Source of the DNA: Echinarachnius parma
Lineage: Eukaryota > Echinodermata > Echinoidea > Clypeasteroida > Echinarachniidae
Assembly: GCA_037951105.1 (NCBI GenBank)
Contig: JBAMJV010007390.1
Coordinates: 124,001-188,000, forward strand
DNA: 64,000 nucleotides
Direction: 5' to 3'
Positions 54,271 through 64,000 of this stretch are shown here, one piece after another. The notes under the pieces are model-generated. The model had not been told where the DNA came from and made no database searches. It saw nothing but the letters and a program-made list of their open reading frames with translations. The translations under genes and the position numbers were made by a program. Position 1 is the first letter of the stretch. Every line of letters starts with the position of its first letter.

Positions 54271-54793
54271 TTAAAGGGATAGTTGAGTATTGGTCAAACT
54301 TAACTTTAGTAACCAAAACCTGCATCATTATGGTACGAACTAATAGTTATAACTCCACCATGCTCGAAAAGTATACACAATTACAAACGACTAAGTAAAA
54401 ACCCTGTTATCATATATTAACAAAAAAGAGCCGTTAGAACTCAAGAGGGCGCTCTCTAGCCATTTTTTTCATACAAAATTGTGCATTTTATGTTTTGTTA
54501 AAATAATGATTCAATAGAGATATCATCAACAACTATTTAAAAACCTATTCGATTTTTTTCAAAGTAGTCTATAAGCATTTTTTGTATTTTTCTAAAAAGT
54601 CAAAATGTCCCCCGACCGGTAGACTTATTAATAAAATATCTTGAAATCAAATTGTTCAACTATGAGAGCATTTGAAAGGGAATGATTCTCATTTTACATG
54701 TTTTGTTCAAGGAACTTTCAAATGGAATTAAAACTAACCAATTTAGTGTCAAGGGGCATTTCAGGAAGTACCAATACTCAAGTGTACCTTTAA
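54271..54793. mobile_element. AAAGGGATAG MITE, copy 3
   Basis: TTAAAGGGATAGTTGAGTAT and CAATACTCAAGTGTACCTTT ends; closest to 31210-31766. Confidence 0.88.
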
Positions 54794-55296
54794 TAAGAGA
54801 TATAAGCGTACAATATTTTGTTACATAGTTTGCATAATTTGCATTTGTAACTTGGCATATGTATGTAGGGTGACTTACTAGTGTCACAACAACAGTAATT
54901 AGATTAACCAAGAAACGCACCGAGTAGTAATGTATCTTCTTATAATTTTGTAGCCTTCAATTTATGAATTATTGATATTTTATGAACATCCAAAAGGCGC
55001 ATATAGTTCAACGAACTTTAAAATATTTTTTTGTGTAAATGTTTTGTGTAAATGTTATGTTGAAATTATTAATGGTATATCATAATAATCGTGTCTTCCT
55101 ATTATAGTATTGACACTTATTATAACAACCAAGCTAAACAAAAACTGCCGTAATGAATAATATTGCATTTTGCATAACCTTAGCATCATTATACTCCCGT
55201 GCAAGGCCTTATCAATGTTGTTCTGTGTTTAAAATTGTTATCGATTGAATTATATGTTGTGTAGATCTTTCTTTCTAGAACAATTATACTAAAGGA
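54794..55296. other. Intergenic spacer
   Basis: AT-rich, nothing recognised. Confidence 0.5.
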
Positions 55297-55690
55297 ATCT
55301 AGGGGAATCTAGTAACTATGTTGACATCTGGAAAACTGACGAAGGGAGAGTAATCAAAATAATGTATATTTTTGCGATCTGATATGTCCACTGATCGTGT
55401 GATGTGTGAAGATACCAAATTAATGTCAAAATTAATGACCGAGTAATGAGCGAAAATGCAAAGTGACATTTCCTAACTCATTGCACTGACTTTGTACACA
55501 ATTAAAAGTCTCGCATGGAGACTTTTAAAACAAAACACTTTTATCGTAAATATCTTTACTAAAAATCGTAAAAAAAACGAAACCTGTTCATGCTTCTATT
55601 GACAATACGAATACGAGGTATGTGAGAACCGCTGGAGTTATAAGTAAGTTTTGTGGATTTTACAAAGTTACTAGTTCCTTTTAACGATTC
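55297..55690. mobile_element. GATCTAGTAA-type element, copy 2
   Basis: Begins GGAATCTAGTAACTATGTTG and shares GATCTGATATGTCCACTGA and GTAAGTTTTGTGGATTT with 31973-32452. Its right end is diverged. Confidence 0.65.
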
Positions 55691-56690
55691 ATTTTTACCT
55701 TTGTTGCTATATTATATATTCCATATAATTAGTGTGATTGTGTAGTTGATTTAGCTTCACATGTATTTCCCTGCTTTAAAAAGCAGCTATGTTTTGTTTG
55801 TATAATGTTTAGTTTATAGTATTGTATATTTGAATAATATCGAGTCTGTAAAAAGAACGATTCAACCAAGCTAACGGAAACTGCCATTTTCGCCGGTGTG
55901 TGTATATACAAATCGGTATCGAACAAAATATCGTTGAGATATCGATACCGATCAATGTGATCTATGCAATTTGTAAATACGTACATTTAGTCAATTTGTA
56001 TATTAAAGATATCAAAGTAGTTAGATGTATAGTTATACCGATTTTATTATGATTTTCTGTGTATATTTTGTTTATTATGAGAAAGGATAGGAAATGTTAC
56101 CAATCACGTCCCGTTATAATTTTGTTTTGTTTGTTTTCAATCAATTTGAAGGAATTTTATCAAAAAATTGGTCAATTATTTCCATTTATTATGAAATAAA
56201 TAAATAAATATATAAAAATCAACTTGCAAGGAAACATTTGACTCATTTATATTAATACTTCTTTGGTTTTTAAAAATTGAATTCTAATTACATACCATAC
56301 AAACACAAATCAAACAAAATCCATTACAAAACGTGATAGTTCACATTTGATTCATCCAAACACCAATAATCACAATTATTTAATTTATCTTCTTGTCATC
56401 AAACTGGACACAGTTATAAACACAACGTTCTAATGTTTGATACAGTGAAAGACAAGATGTCTGATTTTATTGCTTCTACAGTACCAGATTAATGGTATAC
56501 ATGCATATACAGTATATTGATCAAAAGGCAATCTCATTATTACTCGAAATGATTGGAGAACAATTATGCATAAAATATTTGATAGAAGAACAAATACACA
56601 GATTGCTTCATAAAAGACATTGTACAAGTAAATGTTATGTTATATCAAACATAACATCCATTGGATCAAGTTAAATGATACTACATGTAT
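55691..56690. other. Intergenic spacer
   Basis: AT-rich. AATCGGTATCGAACAAAATA / TATCGATACCGAT near 55913-55950 forms a small dyad. No gene seen. Confidence 0.5.
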
Positions 56691-56904
56691 GCAGGCCCAT
56701 AGGCAAGGGGGGGGGGGGGGGGTGCGTTGGTCTCTGCCATTTAAACCAGTGGTCTCGGCCATGATTGGTCTTGGCGACGATCACCCCCACCCCCACCTCG
56801 CTAACACAACTCAACCAGTGGTCTAGGTCGCGGCCACGATTGGTCTTGGTCACGTTTTTGTTAATTACCCACTCCCCCTTGAATAACCCTGGCTACGGGC
56901 CTGC
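56691..56904. mobile_element. MITE with GCAGGCCC..GGGCCTGC ends, TAT flanks
   Basis: TAT|GCAGGCCCATAGGCAAGG and CCTGGCTACGGGCCTGC|TAT, with a G run of about 17 after the left end. Two TGGTCT(C/A)GG..CACGATTGGTCTTGG blocks occur inside. Confidence 0.85.
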
Positions 56905-57899
56905 TATGACAAAAGCCTGTTAAGTATTATAGTGCAAAATTTGAATTGCAATCATAAAAGATTGCAAGTGACCAAATAAATTATAATTTCCAGGTCTATT
57001 TTACACAGGACGTAAAGAGGTTGGTTAATGTGAGACACTTCCATTTTTTTCATTTAAAACACAATCTAGGCTCTTTTACCTCTTATTATAATAAACATGT
57101 AGAATGTTTTAACATCACATTACAAAAATGTGAAATAATTTGAGCAAGTCCCCAATTGATTCAGGTTATCATGTACATGTAAAATTGCATTACATTTAAC
57201 CACACCAGAGCAGAACCACGCCCCAAATTAACTCATCAGAACCAAAACCCAAAAGGGCTATTAGTTTCAAAATATAATAGTGATCAGTGGTGAATTAAGG
57301 ATAAATAAGGAAGTTTTATAATGACCCAAACCTTAAAGGCCTATTAGTTTCAAAATATATTCAGTAATGATCAGTGGTGAATTAAGGATAAATTAGTATA
57401 CTTTATCCTGATGACCCGAACCTATAAGCCTACACATTAAACAATAAATGTGACCACTTTTGTAATAAAGTTCATTCAGGAAGGTTATGTTGTTTCTACC
57501 TCAGCAATAATAAACACATAAGGCCACAAAGTCATTACTCTCAGGATACAGCTGTCATATATTCAAGTGAAATATAGTTGGTTTTGAGTGTTTTTCCATC
57601 TAAATGACACCGCTGAAAACAGTCTCTAACAACACAATGATGAGCTTTTCTGCCAAAAAAGACCTAATTGCATTTTACTGATTATAGTGGGAAAATGCTT
57701 CCCTTTTCCTGTATTTATAATGGACAAAGCAATATATTGTGTGTTGTTAAACTGTATAGTTAGCTTCATATTAGAGCCTATCAATCCATTGTTTTTTATT
57801 TGACAAAAAAACCTCATTGTAAACAAAAATGTATTAAGGACAACGTTCAGTTCAAAACACAGGAAATTGATTTGGATACTTAACTAATGCTTACATGTA
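56905..57899. other. Intergenic spacer with a ~110-bp tandem duplication
   Basis: 57257-57312 and 57342-57393 repeat CTATTAGTTTCAAAATATA then TGATCAGTGGTGAATTAAGG. Otherwise AT-rich. Confidence 0.6.
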
Positions 57900-58487
57900 G
57901 GTCACAAATGCTCCGATCTGGGATACGGCGCCCGTACGATGCCACTTTTAGGTGAAATCTTGCGGGAGTCTAGTGGCGCCTGCAGGGTGCCGTGGCTATC
58001 GTGCGGTCGCAGTTGCATTTTTCCTCGCCGTACGATGTCAAAAAATTGTTTAAAGCGGAGTTATAAACCAAAAAAATGCATCGTACAATTTTGTACTTGC
58101 TGTAAGCCCGTAGACACGTCGTAGAGAGAATCGCACAGGCACCGCAAGGGCACTGCATGGGCCCAGCACGGATACCGTAGCATTTTCCTTAATATCGTAC
58201 GATTTTGCAACTGAATTTGGGGCCACTCAAATCGCACGATATCATAAGAGAATCTTGCGATGCCCATACAGGTCCCGTAAGGCGTCCATACGAGTGCTCA
58301 GATTGTAAGTACGGGAGCTGTGCGATTTAATTTTGCTTGAACTCCCAAAATCATTGTACTGTCCCCGGCAAATATGTGACCGCTACACAAAGATATCGCA
58401 GACATCATACGATATCCCAACTCCACGAAATCGTAGAAAATCCGCCGTAGGTAAAATAATCGTACGGCGCCCGGAGCATTTGTGACC
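57900..58487. mobile_element. MITE with GGTCACAAATGCTCCG ends, TA flanks
   Basis: TA|GGTCACAAATGCTCCG and CGGAGCATTTGTGACC|TA, with TACGGCGCCCGTACGAT and ATCGTACGGCGCCCG just inside. CpG-rich, 588 bp, many internal ATCGTACG-type dyads. Non-coding. Confidence 0.9.
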
Positions 58488-59476
58488 TAGGCATTAATTG
58501 GTTACATGCTAGGATAAGAACTGTTACAGTTGTAGTAATTCTCAACTTCTTTTGCAAAAAAAGTTTAATGCCAATTTTATACAGACAAGGACGTGAAAGA
58601 GTCTTTACAAATGGAAGAAGTTAGTTATTTTGTTAAAACAGAAAACATATTGAATGAAAATAAAAAGATACCAAATAACACAGCTAAGATAGTAAATAAA
58701 CAATTTGAAAAAAACAACAGACTCATGATTCTTTGGATTCTGCGAACAAATATGAACAAACTCGGCAATCAGAAGAAGAACAAAAATATATATATCAAAA
58801 TAAAATTAAATAAATTGAAAAAAAATACATGATGTCAAACATTTTAAAATAAATGTTGCAAAATGTAGGTTATTTTAAAATAACCTAATACATTGAAACT
58901 GATTTCCCTATTGCTTGGTGACAATGCAAACAGAATAACCGAAAATATATTTTTTAAAACAGTGAAAGCTAAAAAGAAGTCAAAATTGTTCTAAATAGCA
59001 CTTAAAAAAACAAAAAAAAAACAGTTTGCCCTATTGCTTTTAGTAACCACACAAACATAACAACCCAAAACAAAATAAATGTAGTGAAAATCAAAAAAGA
59101 CAACTTACAAATAAAAGCATTAAAGCAGCACTTACTGTAGATGTATTTTATGTGGGAAGACACACTACCTGATCATTTACATTCATTTATTAATGTGGGC
59201 ATTTAAACAAATTTGTGTGTATGCATGTTGATTGGTGAAAAAAACAAAAAAACTTGCATTTGATGTAAACATGTGTGCATATTGTACAAATCATTAGGAT
59301 GTAAGCATATCTATGCTCAATACTTGTAAAAATTAAATTATGGTCAATAAATTACAACTTTCGAAATAAATCACAGAAGTTAATATGTGAGCATGAATAT
59401 ATATATTTATATTTATATATTTATAATATATGCATTATGAATGCATGAGGCAACCATATTTAGGTACCGGTAATGC
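58488..59476. other. Intergenic spacer
   Basis: Very A-rich on the plus strand (58590-58830 and 58980-59100). The Lys/Asn-rich ORF there is compositional. Confidence 0.5.
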
Positions 59477-59636
59477 AGTCAAACCTGTCTTAGAGACCCC
59501 CTGTCTATAGCAGCCTCCTGCCTATAGTGGCCACAGAAAATGAATCTCCTGCACAAGGAAACAGTGTCATTAAAACTGTCTACAGTGGCCAAATGTCTTT
59601 ATATCCCGTATAGTGGTCCTTTTGAACAAGTCTGAC
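59477..59636. mobile_element. GTGGCCAC family element, copy 3
   Basis: AGTCAAACCTGTCTTAGAGA left end, TTTTGAACAAGTCTGACTT right end, with CCTATAGTGGCCACAG and CTACAGTGGCC inside. Confidence 0.75.
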
Positions 59637-59955
59637 TTTACACTATTTGAAAGACACAGATGCATCAAATCCATTACGTTTCACCCAAGTTAGAAAATAT
59701 CCGCTTCTCAGGCCTGAGGAGAGGTTGAGAGATTTGTACCTCTAGTAGAATTTTATCACCGTTTACACCGTTCTTATCAGTTTACTGCGTGTAACCGGAG
59801 GAGATTATCTCTATAATACCACTAGGTCTCGGGGGGCAGTTAACAGGGCATGGAATGTTGACGAAAGCTATTAAAATGGTTGAGTTGATTTCCACCGTGG
59901 TGGAGATCACGGCTAACTTAGTGAAACGTAATGCCAAATAAAATTATCAATATAA
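59637..59955. other. Intergenic spacer
   Basis: AACGTTTCACC... near 59676 and GTGAAACGTAATG near 59920 form a loose inverted pair: CATTACGTTTCAC and GTGAAACGTAATG are perfect over 13 bp, possibly the ends of another short element (about 59671-59932). Confidence 0.6.
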
Positions 59956-60439
59956 CCCCCTCACAAAAAGTTCTGCAGTTCAAGTTTGAGAGTTCATATC
60001 TCTCTTGTCCCTATATTATCTTACATGAATTTGTTATCATTGAAAAGCCTGTTTATTCCTCTTTACATTGATGCCCCATTTGTAATGGTTATGTAATGAT
60101 GGAATGTGCATTACACCCGAATATGGGGCTAATTCAAAGGTGAAATGTTGCAAATTGCATTGTGTGACTGCCTCAACACCATTCATAAAACAAATGGAGA
60201 ATTCACATTGACAATAGCGTTGCATATTGTAAGATTTCAGTTTTTGACATGGCTCTATCAAGTCTACTGCACATTCCATAATTACATACATGTAATCGTT
60301 ACAAATGATTCATCAATGTAAAGGAAAAATAACAGGCTTGTCAATTACATGTACATGTATATCAAATTACAAAAGGATCATGTAATAACAAGATAGATAT
60401 CGAGGCTCAAACTTGAACTGCCGAACTTTGTTGAGGGGT
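59956..60439. mobile_element. MITE with CTCACAAAAAGTTC ends, copy B (intact ends)
   Basis: CCCTCACAAAAAGTTCTGCA then GTTCAAGTTTGAG at the left; CTCAAACTTGAACTGCC then GAACTTTGTTGAGGGG at the right. It is the reference copy for the truncated one joined to the discoidin exon at 15086. Confidence 0.87.
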
Positions 60440-60647
60440 GTATATCATGCAAATAAATACACTAAATATGTCTGTACTGTTATTTGCAAACACACATCTC
60501 ATTGTCCACAGGTTGAGATTGATTAACACACATCTCATTGTCCATAGGGTCGAGACCGATTGTTCTCCTTTGAGGTATAATTGAGCAAGTTTACAAACAC
60601 CACAATATTTAATTATTCTTGAAAATTATTGAAATAAAGGTGGTCCT

Positions 60648-61528
60648 AAGAAGGACCCACACATCCATTGGTCAGTGTTCTGACCATCATAGGAAGAATA
60701 CTCCTAAGAAGGACACACACACATCCATTGGTCAGTGCATTCTGACCATCAAAGAAAGAATACTCCTAAGAAGGACCCACACATCTATTGGTCAGTGTTC
60801 TGTCCATGAGAGAAAGAATACTCTTGAGAAGGACCCACACATCCATTGGTCAGTGTGTTCTGACCATCAGAGAAAGAATACTCCTAAGAAGGACCCACAC
60901 ATCCATTGGTCAGTGTGTTCTGACCATCAGAGAAAGAATACTCCTAAGAAGGACCCACACACATCCATTGGTCAGTGCATTCTGACCATCAAAGAAAGAA
61001 TACTCCTAAGAAGGACCCACACATCCATTGGTCAGTGTGTTCTGACCATCAGAGGAAGAATACTCCTATGAAGGTCCCACACATCCATTGGTCAGTGTGT
61101 TCTGACCATCAGAGAAAGAATACTCCTAAGGAGGACCTACACATCCATTGGTCAGTGTTCTGACCATGAGAGAAAGAATACTCCTGAGAAGGACCCACAC
61201 ATCCATTGGTCAGTGTGTTCTAACCATCAGAGAAAGAATACTCCTAAAAAGGACCCACACATCCATTGGTCAGTGTGTTCTGACCATCATAGAAAGAATA
61301 CTCCTAAGCAGAACCAACACATCCATTGGTCAGTATGTTCTGACCATCAGAGAAAGAATACTCCTAAGAAGGACCCACACATCCATTGGTCAGTGTGTTC
61401 TGACCATCAGATAAATAATACTCATAAGCAGAACCAACACATCCATTGGTCTGATCATCAGAAAAAGAATACTCCTAAGAAGGAACCACAAACATCAATT
61501 GGTCTGACCATCAGAGAAAGAATATTCT
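60648..61528. repeat. 60-bp minisatellite, 15 units
   Basis: CATCCATTGGTCAGTG recurs near 60663, 60723, 60783, 60842, 60902, 60963, 61023, 61083, 61143, 61201, 61261, 61321, 61381, 61441 and 61495, each followed by TTCTGACCATCAGAGAAAGA and ATACTCCTAAGAAGGACC. Because the unit is near 60 bp, long open frames appear (repeats of SIGQCVLTI and of HIHWSVCSDHQ), with 2-bp slips moving between them. No start, splice or homology signal supports coding. Confidence 0.95.
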
Positions 61529-61610
61529 ACAGCGTGTAATGTAAATCTCAAGCTATATTTTTTTTACACAGAGACCTTCAAATATTTGACCTTTATTATT
61601 GTACATGCAT

Positions 61611-61738
61611 TAAAGCGATCCATTAACTTTTGTCAAATACAACCCAAAATCAATTGGAGCTTTCCAATGTTTCTTGTACCTTGTTGTTTGGCTTATAACA
61701 TAAGAATGGAATGGGTTTGGATTTTTGGAATGTCTGTA
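61611..61738. repeat. Dispersed ~130-bp repeat, copy 3 (diverged)
   Basis: GGAGCTTTCCAATGTTTCTT and GTTGTTTGGCTTATAACATA correspond to GGAGCTTCC..GTTGTTTAGCTTATGGTA in 16731-16859. Confidence 0.5.
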
Positions 61739-64000
61739 TATATTTATGATTGAATGAAGAGCAAGCCAGGACTGCTTTTCAATTTGAGTCAAAATCAAAA
61801 GGCAGTAGGTGATAAAATCTGAGATCATTTTTCACTTTTTCATTTTCTTTTTCTATGTTATCACATATCATTCTGAAAAAATAAAATCTAACAATGATAT
61901 TGGCATATGACTGAAGTCTTAAATATCACTTTTGGAAAAATCTTATTAATAGATCACTTTAAAAAAAAAACACCTTACAAAATACACAATGGTAACCACT
62001 TGGTACCCATTGAGTTCCACTTGTTCATAACTGAGTATAAATGCAAGGGAAAGACTTTTGAAAATTACATCAGAATTTTGAATACCAAGTAAAAAGTAAG
62101 ATTTTAACCCAAAACGTAAAGATTTTCCATCAGATAATACATTCCAAAAATGTGCAGTGAACGAAAGTAAACAATTAAATTTATCTGAAAACTAAAAAGT
62201 GAAATTTTCAATCACATAAATCTCTTCAAAGACTCAGTACCGAGTGTTTTGAAACTGTACAATGTTAGACTAAGTGCACAGTGCTAAAAATGTTTTTGAC
62301 AATGTAAAAAACTTCTGCTTCTCAAAAAAATGTTGGAGATATATATTTGACACAGTTTGCATTTGCACTGTTGCATAGATAAAGATTATATTTTGTGTTA
62401 GCTGAATTCATTAATTCAATATATACATATATATCATACAATAAGTTAAATATCTTTTAAATATCATAATCTATACAAATTGAATACAATGTTAATATTT
62501 CATAAGAATGTAGAAATGTGAAAATAGCAATTCAATATCTAGACATTAATTAATAATAAAAGCATAAAACACAAATATACATTGTAACTCATATATCAAT
62601 TTCAAGAGGGATGGGGTGTTTGTGCGTGGGGGGGAAAACAAATTCCCCAACCTCGACTCTCAACTAATAGAAAAAACACACAAAACTGATTATGTTCATA
62701 GCTTATAAAGCTAAATAGCATAATAATTGAAACTCATTTCACCAGCAAAGAAGAGGTTATTCTGGATCATAGATGTATGAATCAATGATTTGATTTTATA
62801 CTGTTCAGGACCGATTGATTCTGCTATATAACATGTATTCTCCATAGTCCCTAGCCCAATTATTTTGGGGACCAGTCCTGAATGGGTTGAAAATGATATT
62901 CGCTTTATCTAAAACATATAAATGTAGAATAATTTTGAACACAATGTATCTCTTACTTACTATTTAATTACACACAAGCAATACACTTAAGCAATGTAAA
63001 TATCAGATGGAGACAAACAGTATGATATTTGAAGTTTTGTCCTTATTTGTGAACATTACATAAGTTTAAGAAACTATGTAAAACCCTGGCACACACATTC
63101 ACAATATACATTGACAGTGATAAATTGCCACAATTCCATAATTAATAGTTCCTCTAATTTCACACACAAGTAATCTACATTGTATCTACCTATAGTCGGC
63201 CCATATCAACAAAACCCTGCTAGCTTCTTTAGCAGTTGCATGCATTTTGCAAAGTAGGGCCACTCTCCCAATAAATTTCACAGCTGTTAGATGCTCTGGT
63301 TTAGGTACGGGCTTTCGATGGAAATTTCATACCTCCAAAGTGTTCCCTCTTCAGCTTTACGATGTACTGGTTTGAAGATAGGCCTTCAATGGAAATTTCA
63401 CAACTCAAATGGTTCTGCTTCTTCTCCCATATATATAGTGACCACAATCAACTAGCCGATTATTCTGTCACTTTATTCGGTTGTGATGTAGCAGGATGTG
63501 GTACTAGTTAAAAATGGAGAGACGTTGCCCGGCGAATTCTCACGCTTCCAACAGTTGTTTATTTAACCCATTCAGGACTGGTCCAAAATGCCAAAATCTA
63601 ACCATTCTGAACAGGTTAAAAAGGATGAGGACCCTTTCTTTGGTTCGTCATTATTCTTGAGTGAGTTGGTAGGAGAAAGGCGAAACAACTGACTCTCATC
63701 AGGGGCAAATCTGTAGTACTTTTTTTCCCTTCTAATTCCGCAGCAACATTCCGCATTCCTAATTTTAAGGTGGTTCGGATTCGTAGATCCGACGTGTGGT
63801 GCCATCATGCGAATGCCTTGCGAACAGTGAAAATACACACTGGTTCAGTGCTACATAATGTGCACAAACTAGTCTACCAGTAGTTACAAATGGCAAACCA
63901 CGTTGTAGCATTTCAAACAGCGCCCTCTACATCTTCACGCATGACAATCTGGTGTCTAATAATAGTTCTTTGCGAATAGATAGATACCCGATTCAATAAT
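61739..64000. other. Right-end spacer
   Basis: AT-rich. A ~75-bp tandem duplication at 63270-63410 shares GGAAATTTCA(T/C)A(C/A)CTC after a C(T/C)TTC(G/A)ATGG block. ACCAGTCCTGAATGGGTT (62870-62887) and AACCCATTCAGGACTGGT (63565-63582) are inverted copies 0.7 kb apart. The open minus-strand stretch 63838-63572 has no known domain. No gene called. Confidence 0.5.

Noticed and set aside
60648-61528. CRISPR array, from regular 60-bp repeats
   Set aside because: The units are near-identical throughout with no unique spacers, in a eukaryotic context; it is a minisatellite.
63572-63838. 88-codon minus-strand ORF with CCCGIRREKKYY
   Set aside because: No known domain and no splice or composition support.

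Overview
This is eukaryotic, AT-rich, intron-dominated DNA. It looks like a marine invertebrate deuterostome (echinoderm, hemichordate or amphioxus grade). The basis is a modular secreted gene that mixes thrombospondin-1, discoidin, LamG, Ig, SUEL-lectin and mucin-type WxxW exons, plus a very dense population of short inverted-repeat elements. The species cannot be fixed from sequence alone.

Minus strand, 27.5 kb down to 0.18 kb: one large extracellular-matrix or adhesion-type gene read right to left, leaving the window at the left edge. Exon order is Thr/Glu mucin-like stretch, LamG, TSP1 tail, TSP1, discoidin remnants, two TSP1, discoidin N-half, two TSP1, discoidin N-half, an unidentified exon, Ig, SUEL lectin (two exons plus three decayed extra copies of the second), and WxxW (two exons). 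Most exons are bounded by phase-1 introns, as expected for shuffled modules. Several are damaged: every discoidin domain is incomplete, two are cut at inverted-repeat elements, one TSP1 has only its tail, LamG has a 1-nt frame change, and the mucin-like exon abuts a Penelope-like retroelement fragment. The gene is probably decaying or has lost modules. Assembly error is the main alternative.

27.5-30 kb: the 3' part of a Penelope-like element (GIY-YIG-type C-terminus), a candidate hammerhead ribozyme, an array of five histone-type stem-loops, and a decayed copy of a transposon-like gene family with an HEEADTR motif.

Plus strand, 34.9-51.7 kb: a three-exon gene for a 247-residue type I membrane protein with a signal peptide, a Cys-rich ectodomain, one transmembrane helix and a run of nine cytoplasmic cysteines. 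Introns 2 (15.5 kb) and 1 (0.5 kb) hold mostly repeats and G/C homopolymers. Its last codons and stop form the first unit of a GGGCGTGGCC-type minisatellite.

52-64 kb: no convincing gene apart from one kinase-homology-like fragment. It holds microsatellites, several inverted-repeat elements, and a 15-unit 60-bp minisatellite at 60.6-61.5 kb. No rRNA, convincing tRNA or CRISPR array was seen.
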